From positions 171,716 through 234,430 of the forward strand of contig JAHJTC010000014.1 of the NCBI GenBank assembly GCA_018830105.1: a stretch of DNA of 62,715 bases. Reading direction: 5' to 3'. Source of the stretch: Bacteroidota bacterium. GTDB lineage: Bacteria > Bacteroidota > Bacteroidia > Bacteroidales > F082. The position numbers and the translations under genes are program-made. Below the pieces are notes generated by a model. That model did no database searches, was not told the DNA's origin, and saw only the letters and a list, made by a program, of their open reading frames with translations. This document shows positions 44,501 to 53,408 of the stretch, one piece after another (the first letter of the stretch is position 1; every line of letters begins with the position of its first letter).

Positions 44501-45977
44501 TTCCCTGTCATTTTTCAGTATGGAAGCCTCATACGATTTTCAAAATTATGCCATCAAAGCAAATGACGTGAAGTTGATCCGTGTGGCAGATATGGCTGTT
44601 TATCCTGCTGATGGGAAAGTCAGCATACTTGAAGGTGCCCGTATGGAAACACTCAGAAATGCTCACTTGCTTGTAGATACAGCCAATCGCTTTCATCATT
44701 TTAATCAGGTTGAGATTAATATTTTTGGTAAGAATCGCTATCAGGCCAGCGGATATTACGATTATATCAATAGTGAGAAGACCAGTTACCCCGTTTTCTT
44801 TTCTTCCATTTCTGCCAATGAGAAGCAGGTAACTACTGCCACAGGGATTATCGAAGAGCAAGAAGCTTTAAAATTGAGCCCACAATTCAACTTTCAGGGA
44901 AGAGCAAATCTATTGGCAAACAGGAAAGGGTTGGCTTTTGACGGAGGGTTTCAGCTTGTTCATTTCTGCAACAAAATCTCTTCTCCATGGGTAAGGTTTA
45001 GCGCAGTTGTTGACCCTAATAATGTTGCTTTTCCAGTCGGGGAGGAGGTGCAGGATATTGATGGCAATTCTTTATATTCGGGTTTGCTGTTTAATAGCAT
45101 AGACCGTGATTTTTACGCTTCCTTCCTTTCGGCAGCAAATGCCTCCAAAACGATTAATGCGACGACTATATCCGGCCTGCTAAAATACAATCGGGCAAAG
45201 TCTGCTTTTACCATAAGCAAAGGAAAGGAATCAGTCTTTGAAGAAAGTTTGAGTTTTTCGCCAAATCGTTGTTTAGTGAGTGGAAAAGGAGCTATAGATC
45301 TCGGGCTGAATATTCCAATGACAACGCTATCTGTTTTTGGTAATTACGATTATTTTAGCATTCCGGATAGCGTATCCATCAATAGTATGGCTGTTTTTGA
45401 TTTTATTTTTGATGAAAAACTGCTTCAAATGATGGCTGACAGCTTGAATCGGGCAGCCGTGCAAGGAGCCAATTTAAGTTCAGGTAATTACCTTTTTGGA
45501 CTGAATACTTATTTGAGTCCGGAAAATTTTTCACGTGTTCAATCGGAATTGAGCTTGTACGGGACAGTAAGAAAAGTGCCTGATGTATTAGTTAAAAGTA
45601 TGGTATTTAGTGATTTAAAAATGAGTTGGGATGCCGAATCAGAATCATTTATTGCCAGTGGAGATATTGGATTGGCCAATGTGCTAAAAACACAGGTCAA
45701 TAAAAAACTTCCCGGATATGTCGTATTAAAAAAGGACAGATCAGGCGATGCCGTAACCATTTACTTGCAGCCTTCTAAAGCAGAGTGGTACTTCTTTCAT
45801 TACGAAAATGGGGTGATGCAAGCACTTTCCTCTTCTGAGGCATTTAACAGCTACCTGATGGAACTGAGTCAGGATAAACGTGTGGTCAAAGATGATAAAA
45901 CAGATTATTATTATGAATATGTGATTGGTTCGCGACGGAGAGTTGTTGATTTTATTCGAAAAAACGCAAATTATTAA
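41505..45977 (+). CDS. Very large exported protein of unknown function
   Basis: 1490 residues with a signal peptide (FFRSILVLLLSLYFLPVIS). Residues about 20-170 look alpha-helical. The rest is a long succession of beta-strands with recurring phrases such as GxGxFxFxNxxI or LxYxGLLDY, giving the impression of stacked beta-layers as in LptA/LptD or AsmA-like lipid-bridge proteins. That resemblance is inference only. The end (DKTDYYYEYVIGSRRRVVDFIRK) is hydrophilic. It occupies a cluster between prmA and plsY with 28-bp and 3-bp gaps, so it is likely expressed with plsY, which makes a phospholipid precursor. Confidence 0.8.
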   Translation: MRFFRSILVLLLSLYFLPVISQEDNYFSADSESFIFQVEALLADHPSKDYVERGEELMELLKPRWEVGRFSKAEKDQIKLLSELMYQQKLRNFPYFYDFFTAINALAYSNQKEQSVLNWLGLMQRILKEQTSRDFSNYLDFSNDFFKHGLLSKKGSASWYLRNPDYRFSSDTALQIIVDKADLVCATARDSSLITTTSGTFMYETNAWSGKGGKVDWWRFDLDAAKLFVELNNYVIDLSQPEYEADSVTFYHKYYFDFPMRGKFQDKVHSSPPGSRTSYPRFYAYFNNYSIKNLFNGIDFNGGIALEGATLKGIGEGSRKAELLIKSGDKIQARLESVEFVLNENKIFSEYVSANVSLENDSVFHPNAQMRYDDQLRRLILFRSEKGVADSPFFDSYHKLDLHLEALYWNIDEKLIQFKQLEGMRSESAGYLESVNFFSAADFSSLRLIDDINPMFIVENYLKEFGRENDIKLDWYANFIKKPPEQAIAQLMRLASKGYLVYDSKTQVAIVKERFFNTLKARADETDFDVIRIATKTIGNQPNIELNLESYEMNLLGVEEVILSDEQRVRILPENNAITFTENRDFSFSGFVGAGLFEFYAGEAYFNYDEFSLNLTHVDSLSFFVPAFEQNIAPGAGKQFVRVQNVIANMSGTLYIDQSDNKSGRNHFPQYPIFDSKNESYVYFEKPYINEGRLLKSEFFYVVEPFEIDSLDDFSTDNLGFEGYLNSAGIFEVIVEPLAVMPDYSLGFDHSTADHYEMFSGKGFFDHTVHLSNKGFWGTGKLNYQTSSAIADSFIFYPDEVAAMPHRFEMKEQQQHVLFPQAQSDTIQYHWFADTNLVVLNTMASPLVLYNNVLFKGTAELSPQGLKASGDLSFGNVEMSSAYFELKNQSFTADTADFKLLTAVNQQVAFAAKDYFTAIDFEARTGNFHYLNQESKLSFPFNQYICTLNEAIWLMDEDMLNLNNNGLAKFNDFDSLSYEGLLDYDLSGSEFISIHPEQDSLSFFSMEASYDFQNYAIKANDVKLIRVADMAVYPADGKVSILEGARMETLRNAHLLVDTANRFHHFNQVEINIFGKNRYQASGYYDYINSEKTSYPVFFSSISANEKQVTTATGIIEEQEALKLSPQFNFQGRANLLANRKGLAFDGGFQLVHFCNKISSPWVRFSAVVDPNNVAFPVGEEVQDIDGNSLYSGLLFNSIDRDFYASFLSAANASKTINATTISGLLKYNRAKSAFTISKGKESVFEESLSFSPNRCLVSGKGAIDLGLNIPMTTLSVFGNYDYFSIPDSVSINSMAVFDFIFDEKLLQMMADSLNRAAVQGANLSSGNYLFGLNTYLSPENFSRVQSELSLYGTVRKVPDVLVKSMVFSDLKMSWDAESESFIASGDIGLANVLKTQVNKKLPGYVVLKKDRSGDAVTIYLQPSKAEWYFFHYENGVMQALSSSEAFNSYLMELSQDKRVVKDDKTDYYYEYVIGSRRRVVDFIRKNANY

Positions 45978-45980
45978 ATT

Positions 45981-46631
45981 ATGAATCAATTAGTAGTATT
46001 GAGTAATCTTGTTCCAGTTTTGGTTGCATATTTGCTGGGTTCTATCCCCACAGCTGTATGGATTGGGAAAATGTTTTATGGCATTGATGTAAGGCAAGAA
46101 GGATCGGGCAATGCCGGAGCCACAAATACCATTAGAGTATTAGGTCTAAAAGCAGGGATTCCTGTTCTGTTAATTGATGTTTTTAAAGGCTTTATTGCTA
46201 TTTATTTAGCGCAGAGAATTCATTTTAATTTTGTTGAAAATGAAGCTGATGCTACACTTTTATTAGTTGCTGCTGCCGCAACTGTTTTAGGACATACTTT
46301 TCCGGTTTTCGCGCAGTTCAAAGGGGGGAAAGGTGTTGCAACTCTACTTGGAATTGGATTAGGACTTTATCCCTGGGCAGCATTGGGGGCTATACTTATT
46401 TTTACTGTGGTACTGTTGATTTCAGGATATGTATCATTGTCGAGTATGAGTGCCGGTATTGCATTTCCATTTATGGTCGTATTTTTGTTTCCGCCAGATC
46501 ATTTTTTGTTAACCATTTTGGCTATTGCTGTTGCTGTATTTTTGCCAATTACACACCGCAAAAATATTACACGGCTGCTCAATGGCACGGAGTCAAAATT
46601 TAGGCCCGGAAAATCAAAATCAGATTCGTGA
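45981..46631 (+). CDS. plsY: Glycerol-3-phosphate acyltransferase PlsY
   Basis: Acylates glycerol-3-phosphate from acyl phosphate at the inner membrane, the first step of phospholipid synthesis. 216 residues, five or so transmembrane helices. The three PlsY motifs are visible: YLLGSIPTAVWIGK, GSGNAGATNTIRVLG, and GHTFPVFAQFKGGKGVAT. Confidence 0.95.
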   Translation: MNQLVVLSNLVPVLVAYLLGSIPTAVWIGKMFYGIDVRQEGSGNAGATNTIRVLGLKAGIPVLLIDVFKGFIAIYLAQRIHFNFVENEADATLLLVAAAATVLGHTFPVFAQFKGGKGVATLLGIGLGLYPWAALGAILIFTVVLLISGYVSLSSMSAGIAFPFMVVFLFPPDHFLLTILAIAVAVFLPITHRKNITRLLNGTESKFRPGKSKSDS

Positions 46632-46684
46632 TAAATTGTTCGTAAATCTTTTTAAATAAAGCTTAGCTGAGCTATCAAATTTGT

Positions 46685-46692
46685 TATTTTTA
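46685..46692 (+). promoter_or_regulatory. Putative -7 box of dnaN
   Basis: TATTTTTA, one mismatch to consensus, about 26 nt before the ATG. Confidence 0.35.
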
Positions 46693-46717
46693 CACATTGA
46701 AAAAAAACTAAAGGCAT

Positions 46718-47845
46718 ATGAAATTTATACTTTCAAGCTTAAGCTTACTAAAAAGCCTTCAAGCGCTTGGTGGTGTGATTGGTTCTAACAATACACTTCC
46801 TATTCTGGATGATTTTCTTTTTAGTCTTACTGATGGCAAATTGACGATTACTGCTTCTGATTTGGAGACTACCATGATGATTACAATGGAACCCGAAATG
46901 CAAGAAGGCAATGGTGAAGTTACCATTCCTGCCCGCTTGCTGCTCGATATCATGAAAACTTTTCCTGATATTCCGGTTACCATCGATGTGAATAATGAAA
47001 CACTCATGGTGGAACTTAAAGCGGGTGAGGGAAACTATAAACTATCTGGCCATAAAAGCGATGAATTCCCACAGATACCAGTTTTAGATGATCCAACCGA
47101 AATGGACATGCCTGCCGAAGTGCTTGCCAATGGCTTTGAAAAAACCATTTTTGCTACTGGAATTGACGAATTAAGGCCGGCAATGTCGGGAGTTTTGATT
47201 GAATTGTCAGATGATTATATGACCATGGTAGCTACAGATGCTCACAAATTAGTGAGATATCGCAGAATGGACATTAAATCTGAACAACATGCTTCTTTTA
47301 TTTTGCCGAAAAAGCCAATAAACCAGCTGAAAAATATCCTGTCAGGAAAATTGGAAACTAAAGTAAAACTGTCCTTTAATCAAAAGAATGCCTCTTTTAG
47401 TTTCGAAAACATTAAACTGGTTTGTAGGTTAATTGAAGGGAAATATCCTAATTATGAAGCTGTTATACCAGCTACAAATCCAAATAAACTGAGTATCGAC
47501 CGCTTGTCTCTCCTTAATTCTATTCGTCGTGTTGCTATTTTCTCAAACAAGGCAACACATCAGGTTCGTTTTAAAATTACGGGACAGGAGTTGATGTTGT
47601 CTGCAGAGGATCTGGACTATTACAATGAGGCCAAAGAGCGGCTTAGCTGTAGCTTTGAAGGCGATGATATGGAGATTGGATTTAATTCGCGATTTTTTCA
47701 GGAAATGCTCAACAATATGGATACTGATACCATCCAGCTTGAGATGTCAGCGCCCAATCGCGCCGGTATTATGGTGCCAATAGCTAATGAAAACGCAGAC
47801 GAAGATATACTTATGTTGATCATGCCCGTTATGCTCAATCAGTAA
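46718..47845 (+). CDS. dnaN: DNA polymerase III beta subunit (sliding clamp)
   Basis: Ring-shaped processivity clamp. 375 residues in three similar domains. Family features include NNTLPILDDFLF in domain 1, GVLIELSDDYMTMVATDAHKLVRY in domain 2 and the C-terminal LIMPVMLNQ. Normal length. dnaA and recF are not adjacent, so this is not the classic origin arrangement. Terminator follows at 47870. Confidence 0.96.
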   Translation: MKFILSSLSLLKSLQALGGVIGSNNTLPILDDFLFSLTDGKLTITASDLETTMMITMEPEMQEGNGEVTIPARLLLDIMKTFPDIPVTIDVNNETLMVELKAGEGNYKLSGHKSDEFPQIPVLDDPTEMDMPAEVLANGFEKTIFATGIDELRPAMSGVLIELSDDYMTMVATDAHKLVRYRRMDIKSEQHASFILPKKPINQLKNILSGKLETKVKLSFNQKNASFSFENIKLVCRLIEGKYPNYEAVIPATNPNKLSIDRLSLLNSIRRVAIFSNKATHQVRFKITGQELMLSAEDLDYYNEAKERLSCSFEGDDMEIGFNSRFFQEMLNNMDTDTIQLEMSAPNRAGIMVPIANENADEDILMLIMPVMLNQ

Positions 47846-47869
47846 AAAAAAATCGGCGAAAAGTGATTG

Positions 47870-47897
47870 CCCCGGACTTTAGTTCGGGGTTTTTTTT
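47870..47897 (+). terminator. Rho-independent terminator of dnaN
   Basis: CCCCGGACT and AGTTCGGGG pair (one G-U) with a short loop, followed by eight T. Confidence 0.88.
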
Positions 47898-48060
47898 GTG
47901 AAAGAAGGTTTGTGTTTGTAATGGAGAAAGTCATAAAAGCGACTTACTTTAGGTGTGGAACATTTGATGAAATCATAGATTGATGATTTTTTTTTCTAAC
48001 AGAAACGAACTAAATTAGCTGGTTTTTGTTTAGGAATGTTGTCAATTAAAACCAATTGAA

Positions 48061-48825
48061 ATGAAACAACTGATATTTTTTATTTCCCTGTCATTAATTC
48101 TTATTTTGATTAATTCCTGTAAACAGGCCGAAACAACTGTAATCAATTCAGAACCTGATCAACAGATTTTTAAACCCTTTGGTGATCAGGAGCCCTACCT
48201 GCTGCTAAGCCTAACAAAAGGAAAAGCGCACAACCATCCAAGTTTGGCAATTTGGATGGAGGATATGCAGGGTCAAATGATTCAAACGCTTTTTGTTACA
48301 AAATCAGTCGCAACAGGCTTCTATAATTTTGGTGATGCAGGAAATGGAAAATGGTTAAAAACCCCCGGTGTCGCTAAGCGTCCCGCCTCTTTACCTTATT
48401 GGCTGCACCGCAGAGAACTGGCACTAAATGAAAACCAAGTTGTGCCTTCACGCGAGATGCCCGTTCCCGATGCTTATACCGGAGCAACTCCAGTAGGATC
48501 CTTTAGCCTTAAAACTTTACCGCTTAAAAAAATTCCCGAAAAGTTTCGCTTATTTATTGAGGTCAACCAACCCTGGGATTGGAATGCGTACTGGAATAAT
48601 ACAAAATATGAGGGTAACGCAGATTACCGCAGCTCGGCTCAGCCTTCATTGATCTATGCAGTAACGGTTGATACTCAATCTGAAATGAAAAAATTCTACC
48701 TCAATCCAGTTGGACATGGTCACTATGCGGGTGAGGATGGCAAACTTTACACTAATATTTCTACATTGACGACTGCGAAAAATATTTTTGATATAATCAT
48801 GCTTCAAATTGGTGACAATGAATAA
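48061..48825 (+). CDS. Lipoprotein, possibly DUF2271-like
   Basis: 254 residues. The signal peptide ends in a lipobox (LINSC), so the mature protein begins at Cys20 and is membrane-anchored. The mature part begins with beta-strands (YLLLSLTKGKAHNHPSLAIWMEDMQGQMIQTLFVT) that recall DUF2271, a periplasmic domain of unclear role. A later segment WDWNAYWNNTKYEGN is Trp-rich. Its stop overlaps the TonB receptor start by 8 bp (ATGAATAA), so the two products are probably made together. Confidence 0.7.
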   Translation: MKQLIFFISLSLILILINSCKQAETTVINSEPDQQIFKPFGDQEPYLLLSLTKGKAHNHPSLAIWMEDMQGQMIQTLFVTKSVATGFYNFGDAGNGKWLKTPGVAKRPASLPYWLHRRELALNENQVVPSREMPVPDAYTGATPVGSFSLKTLPLKKIPEKFRLFIEVNQPWDWNAYWNNTKYEGNADYRSSAQPSLIYAVTVDTQSEMKKFYLNPVGHGHYAGEDGKLYTNISTLTTAKNIFDIIMLQIGDNE

Positions 48826-51220
48826 ACGACAAAAACACCTTCCGATTTTCTTTTTCCTTGTTTTACTATTCGTGATGCATAATCAAGTGCTTGAGGCTCA
48901 AACAGCAAGACTGAGTGGAAGGGTAATAGATGCCACAAATAATGAACCGCTTCCGTTTGCTAATGTTGTTGTAAAAGGGACAAGCATTGGCGCATCAACT
49001 GATCTTGATGGCAGTTTTATTATCATGGGTCTGCAGCCCGGATTTGTTACTCTGCAGGCTACTTATGTAGGCTATAAAAACACAGAATCTGCTGAAATAC
49101 AAATATCTAACGCAAAAGCTGGCTTTGTGGAAATTGCCATGGAGAATGCAGGTGTTGCACTGGAGGAAGTGGAGGTAAAAGCTAATCCATTTGTAAGAAC
49201 AGAAGAAAGTCCGCTATCATTGCAGAAATTAGGTGTAAGTGAAATTGAAACAAGCCCCGGAAGTAATCGTGACATTTCGCGTGTTATTCAGTCATTGCCC
49301 GGAGTTGGTTCGGGAGTTTCATTTCGTAATGATATCATTATCAGGGGAGGAGGGCCAAGTGAAGCTGTTTTCTATTTGGATGGCATTCAGATTCCAACTA
49401 TCAATCATTTTGCAACACAAGGATCTTCAGGTGGCGCTGTTGGTATTTTGAACGCCGATTTTATCAGTTCGGTTGATTTCTATTCAGGTGCTTTTCCTGC
49501 AAACAGAAGCAATGCATTGAGTGGTATTTTTGAGTTTACGCAAAAAGAAGGGAACAAAGAAAAGACCCGATTCAGGGGAACAGTTGGTGCTTCCGAGCTT
49601 AGTTTAACGCTCGACGGGCCGGTAGGAGAGAAGTCGAGTTTTATTTTTTCTGTCAGGCGCTCTTATCTGCAGTTTCTTTTCGATGTAATCGGATTGCCAT
49701 TTTTACCAACTTTTAATGACTATCAGTTAAAATGGAAAACCCGGTTTGATAACAAAAATGAATTGACGATCGTAAGTATTGGTGCGCTTGACCAGTTTAA
49801 ATTGAATCTGGGTATAGAAAACCCAACTGAAGATCAGGAATATATATTAAACATTTTGCCTGTGAACGAGCAATGGTCCTACGCAATAGGTGCGGTTTAC
49901 AGACATTTTAAGGATAACAGTTTTCAAACGGTTGTTTTAAGCAGAAATATGCTCAATAACACAAGCTATAAATACCCTGAGAATGATGAGTCACGTCCGA
50001 AAATTCTTAATTATGAATCTCAGGAAATAGAAAACAAAATTCGTTTCGAGAATAATATTCGATGGAGAAATTACAAATTCGTTTACAGCTTGGGAGGAAG
50101 CTATTCACGCTATTATAACAGTACGCAGCAACAACTATTCTTAGGGGATGAGTTGCGAAATATCGATTATGAGTCATCCCTGGATCTTTTATCCATGGGA
50201 GCTTCGGCCCAGCTGAGCAAAAATTACTTGAATGATCGCCTGACTCTTTCTGCTGGTGTGCGCACTGATTTTAATGATTACAGCAGTTCAATGAGTAATC
50301 CCCTGAATCAACTTTCGCCCAGATTATCGGCTTCATATGTACTTACCGATAAATGGGCCGTTACAGCAAATACGGGGCGGTATTATCAGTTACCAGCCTA
50401 TACTACTTTAGGTTTTAGGAATAATGCCGGCGTTTTGGTTAATAAACAAAACGAATTAAAATATATTGCTGCAAATCATTATATTGCTGGTTTACAGTTT
50501 ATTCCACGTGAGGATGTTTTCTTTTCAATAGAAGGTTTTTATAAACAATACAGCAATTATCCTTTTTCATTGAATGATTCAATAAGTTTGGCTAACAAAG
50601 GCGCTGATTTTGGTGTATTGGGCAATGAAGCGGTGACTTCTACGAGTAAAGGCAGAGCCTATGGATTTGAACTGTTGAATCGCAGTAAGCTCCCTTCCGG
50701 TTTTAACCTTATTCTATCTTATACTTTTGTGCGTAGTGAGTTTGAAGATTACAAGGATCAGCTAATTCCTTCGAGCTGGGATTTTAGGAATATTGTGGTA
50801 CTTACTGCAACAAAAAGCCTGAAAAGGAATTGGATTGCAGGAATAAAATGGCGCTATGACGGCGGCTTACCTTTTACACCTTACGATTTGGAAAAGTCTG
50901 CTTTGATTCCGGCATGGGATGCACAAGGAGGCCCATATCTGGATTTTGGTCAACTCAATCAATTAAGGCTCAAGCCCTATCATCAGTTGGATGTGAGGGT
51001 TGACAAAAAGTACTTTTTTGAGAAGTGGTCGCTTATGTTATATGTCGATATTCAAAATCTGTATAATTTTAAAGCGAAGTTGCAGGACAATATAGTTCGA
51101 GAAAAGGATGCTAACGGTAATATCATTACTACAGATGACGATACCCGTTATGTGCTGCGCGGTATTCCAAATACCTCTGGAACGGTTTTGCCGACTATTG
51201 GTATAATGGTTGAATTTTAG
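48818..51220 (+). CDS. TonB-dependent outer-membrane receptor with carboxypeptidase-like N-domain
   Basis: 800 residues from the ATG at 48818. Signal peptide, then CarboxypepD_reg-like domain (ARLSGRVIDATNNEPLPFANV), a plug domain (NRDISRVIQSLPGVGSGVSF, FRNDIIIRGGGPSEAVFYLDG), and a long barrel ending in GIMVEF. It lacks a SusD partner, so it is not a typical glycan receptor. The co-translated upstream lipoprotein may be an accessory. Substrate unknown. The frame could be read from a TTG at 48809, but the ATG at 48818 is preferred. Confidence 0.88.
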   Translation: MNKRQKHLPIFFFLVLLFVMHNQVLEAQTARLSGRVIDATNNEPLPFANVVVKGTSIGASTDLDGSFIIMGLQPGFVTLQATYVGYKNTESAEIQISNAKAGFVEIAMENAGVALEEVEVKANPFVRTEESPLSLQKLGVSEIETSPGSNRDISRVIQSLPGVGSGVSFRNDIIIRGGGPSEAVFYLDGIQIPTINHFATQGSSGGAVGILNADFISSVDFYSGAFPANRSNALSGIFEFTQKEGNKEKTRFRGTVGASELSLTLDGPVGEKSSFIFSVRRSYLQFLFDVIGLPFLPTFNDYQLKWKTRFDNKNELTIVSIGALDQFKLNLGIENPTEDQEYILNILPVNEQWSYAIGAVYRHFKDNSFQTVVLSRNMLNNTSYKYPENDESRPKILNYESQEIENKIRFENNIRWRNYKFVYSLGGSYSRYYNSTQQQLFLGDELRNIDYESSLDLLSMGASAQLSKNYLNDRLTLSAGVRTDFNDYSSSMSNPLNQLSPRLSASYVLTDKWAVTANTGRYYQLPAYTTLGFRNNAGVLVNKQNELKYIAANHYIAGLQFIPREDVFFSIEGFYKQYSNYPFSLNDSISLANKGADFGVLGNEAVTSTSKGRAYGFELLNRSKLPSGFNLILSYTFVRSEFEDYKDQLIPSSWDFRNIVVLTATKSLKRNWIAGIKWRYDGGLPFTPYDLEKSALIPAWDAQGGPYLDFGQLNQLRLKPYHQLDVRVDKKYFFEKWSLMLYVDIQNLYNFKAKLQDNIVREKDANGNIITTDDDTRYVLRGIPNTSGTVLPTIGIMVEF

Positions 51221-51236
51221 CGTATAAAATGCGTTA

Positions 51237-51437
51237 TTATTGTTGCTGTATTTTTTTTAGGTTTATGGCTAGCTTGCCGGGATCCAGATCAACCATATTG
51301 AATACAACATCCTCGTTTTGTAAAACTGGTTCGTACAAATCGGCTGTATTAAAAGGCAATACGATTCCCGAAGCTAATTCTTTCACAAAGCCATATCCCT
51401 TGTGGGTATAAATTTCTATGATCTTTCCTTTTTTCAT
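51237..51437 (-). CDS. Divergent cold-shock-like nucleic-acid-binding protein
   Basis: 66 residues resembling a cold-shock/S1-like OB fold: GKIIEIYTHKGYGFVKE matches the RNP1-type start of Csp proteins (K-G-Y/F-G-F), followed by VLPFNTADL and DVVFNMVDLDPGKLAINLKKI. The second RNP motif is poorly matched. Probably binds RNA. It has its own -7 box (TATTTTCG) and stands 16 bp from the convergent receptor. Confidence 0.6.
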   Translation of the reverse strand: MKKGKIIEIYTHKGYGFVKELASGIVLPFNTADLYEPVLQNEDVVFNMVDLDPGKLAINLKKIQQQ

Positions 51438-51459
51438 GGATTCAAACTCAAACTTGAGG

Positions 51460-51467
51460 CGAAAATA
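51460..51467 (-). promoter_or_regulatory. Putative -7 box of the cold-shock-like gene
   Basis: TATTTTCG on the minus strand, 23 bp before the ATG. One mismatch to the consensus. Confidence 0.4.
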
Positions 51468-51582
51468 GCGTACTAAACTGACAAAGCTTTTAAGCTAATG
51501 TCAATTTAATGTTAACCCCCTGATAAGTTGGATGTTATAATATGTGCGACACCAAGTATTTTATAGTACTGACCTGAAGTAC

Positions 51583-51617
51583 AAAAGCCTGCTTATCAAT
51601 ACAATAAGCAGGCTTTT
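51583..51617 (-). terminator. Terminator of pckA
   Basis: A perfect 14-bp stem (AAAAGCCTGCTTAT and its complement) with a 7-nt loop. The T-rich side follows the stem on the minus strand, just after the pckA stop. The arms are symmetrical A/T-ended, so it may act in both directions. Confidence 0.8.
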
Positions 51618-51637
51618 GAAAGGGAATTAAGTAATGT

Positions 51638-53254
51638 TTAGAGTTGGGGGCCAGCAGCTACCAAACGTTTTCCTTCATCATTATCGGTATATTTATCAAA
51701 GTTTTCGATAAACATGGAGGCCAGGCTTTTTGCTTTACTTGCCCAAGCTTCTTCAGTGCTGTAGGTGTCTCGTGGATCAAGGATGCCATCGTCAACGCGA
51801 TCAAGTGAGGTAGGCACTTCCAAATTAAAATATGGAATTACTTTGGTGGGAGCCTTATCGATGCTTCCATCGAGTATTGCGTCAATAATTGCCCGGGTGT
51901 CTTTGATCGAAATACGTTTCCCTGAGCCATTCCATCCTGTATTGACCAAGTAGGCTTTGGCACCGGAAGCTTCCATTCTTTTAACGAGTTCAATGGCGTA
52001 TTTTGTTGGATGCAATGCCAGAAAAGCATTACCAAAACACGCTGAAAAAGTAGGTTGTGGAGTAGTTACTCCGAGTTCCGTTCCTGCAAGTTTAGCAGTA
52101 AATCCCGACAGAAAATGATATTTGGTTTGATCGCTGGAAAGTTTTGAAACGGGAGGTAAAACGCCAAAAGCATCAGCCGTTAGGAAGATAACCTTTTTTG
52201 CATGACCTGCTTTTGAAACAGGTTTTACGATATTCTCTATATGATAAATGGGATAGGAAACGCGTGTGTTTTCTGTTTTTGATTTGTCGGCAAAATCAAT
52301 CACGCCATTATCTTTAACTACAAGATTTTCGAGTAGGGCATCTCTTTTAATCGCATTAAAGATATCGGGCTCGTTCACTTTGCTAAGGTTTATGCATTTG
52401 GCGTAGCATCCTCCTTCAAAGTTAAACACGCCATCATCGTCCCAGCCATGCTCATCGTCGCCAATAAGGGCGCGTTTGGGATCAGCTGAAAGGGTAGTTT
52501 TTCCAGTTCCTGATAAACCAAAGAAAATAGCCACATCGCCATCTTTTCCAACATTTGCCGAGCAATGCATGGCAGCAATTCCTTTGAGTGGAAGGTAATA
52601 GTTCATCATGGTAAAAATTCCCTTTTTCATTTCGCCGCCATACCATGAGCCGCCTATAAGCGCCATCCGTTCAGTAAGATTAAACACCACGAAGTTTTCT
52701 GAGTTCAACCCCATTTCTTTCCAGTCGGGGTTTACCGTTTTTGATGCATTGAGCACAACGAAGTCGGGCTCAAAGTTTTGGAGTTCTTCTTCAGTAGGGC
52801 GAATAAACATGTTTTTAACAAAATGCGCTTGCCAGGCAACTTCTACAACGAAGCGAACTTTTAGACGCGTGTCAGGATTAGCTCCTGCATAAGCATCCAT
52901 CACATAAAGTTTTTTTTCTGAGAGTTGGTTTGATGCGATTTTTTTTAGTTTTTCCCATTTGGCCGGATCCATTGGCCTGTTGTCGTTTTTTCCTTGAGTT
53001 GACCACCATACAGTATCCCTGGAAACATCGTCCATAACGATGAATTTATCCTTTGGCGACCGCCCTGTGAAAATCCCTGTATCAACAGATACTGCGCCTG
53101 TATCCGTTAGGAAACCTTTGGCATAGCCTTCAAGTGAAGGATCTGTTTCATGGGAAAATAGGTCTTCATAGGAAATGTTGTAAAATACTTCATTTACATC
53201 GGTAATACCGTATGAAGCCAAATCGGCTTTGATTTTAGCGTCATCTTTAACCAT
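51638..53254 (-). CDS. pckA: Phosphoenolpyruvate carboxykinase (ATP)
   Basis: Converts oxaloacetate and ATP to PEP, CO2 and ADP, or the reverse in fermenting Bacteroidota where it fixes CO2. 538 residues with the kinase-1a P-loop [30 protein letters not shown] and [12 protein letters not shown], all typical of the ATP-type enzyme. Normal length. Transcribed in the same direction as ppdK but with separate promoter and terminator. Confidence 0.96.
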   Translation of the reverse strand: MVKDDAKIKADLASYGITDVNEVFYNISYEDLFSHETDPSLEGYAKGFLTDTGAVSVDTGIFTGRSPKDKFIVMDDVSRDTVWWSTQGKNDNRPMDPAKWEKLKKIASNQLSEKKLYVMDAYAGANPDTRLKVRFVVEVAWQAHFVKNMFIRPTEEELQNFEPDFVVLNASKTVNPDWKEMGLNSENFVVFNLTERMALIGGSWYGGEMKKGIFTMMNYYLPLKGIAAMHCSANVGKDGDVAIFFGLSGTGKTTLSADPKRALIGDDEHGWDDDGVFNFEGGCYAKCINLSKVNEPDIFNAIKRDALLENLVVKDNGVIDFADKSKTENTRVSYPIYHIENIVKPVSKAGHAKKVIFLTADAFGVLPPVSKLSSDQTKYHFLSGFTAKLAGTELGVTTPQPTFSACFGNAFLALHPTKYAIELVKRMEASGAKAYLVNTGWNGSGKRISIKDTRAIIDAILDGSIDKAPTKVIPYFNLEVPTSLDRVDDGILDPRDTYSTEEAWASKAKSLASMFIENFDKYTDNDEGKRLVAAGPQL

Positions 53255-53296
53255 CGTGTTTTAGTGTTTGGGTTATATTTAGATAAAAGATAGGCG

Positions 53297-53304
53297 CAAA
53301 GTTA
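53297..53304 (-). promoter_or_regulatory. -7 box of pckA
   Basis: TAACTTTG followed by CGCC on the minus strand, about 43 bp before the ATG. Confidence 0.55.
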
Positions 53305-53352
53305 AAAAGAAATGTTACATTTCAATCGTTTGCATTGAGAATATAGCAAAGA

Positions 53353-53384
53353 AAAAAGGCAGATAAATACATATCTGCCTTTTT
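53353..53384 (-). terminator. Terminator of ppdK
   Basis: A perfect 13-bp stem AAAAAGGCAGATA/TATCTGCCTTTTT with a 6-nt loop, just after the ppdK stop. Confidence 0.82.
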
Positions 53385-53408
53385 GAATATATAAATCAGA
53401 TTATTGAT

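Noticed and set aside
46632..47845. Replication origin beside dnaN
   Set aside because: No dnaA, recF or cluster of DnaA boxes is visible. dnaN alone is not evidence of an origin.
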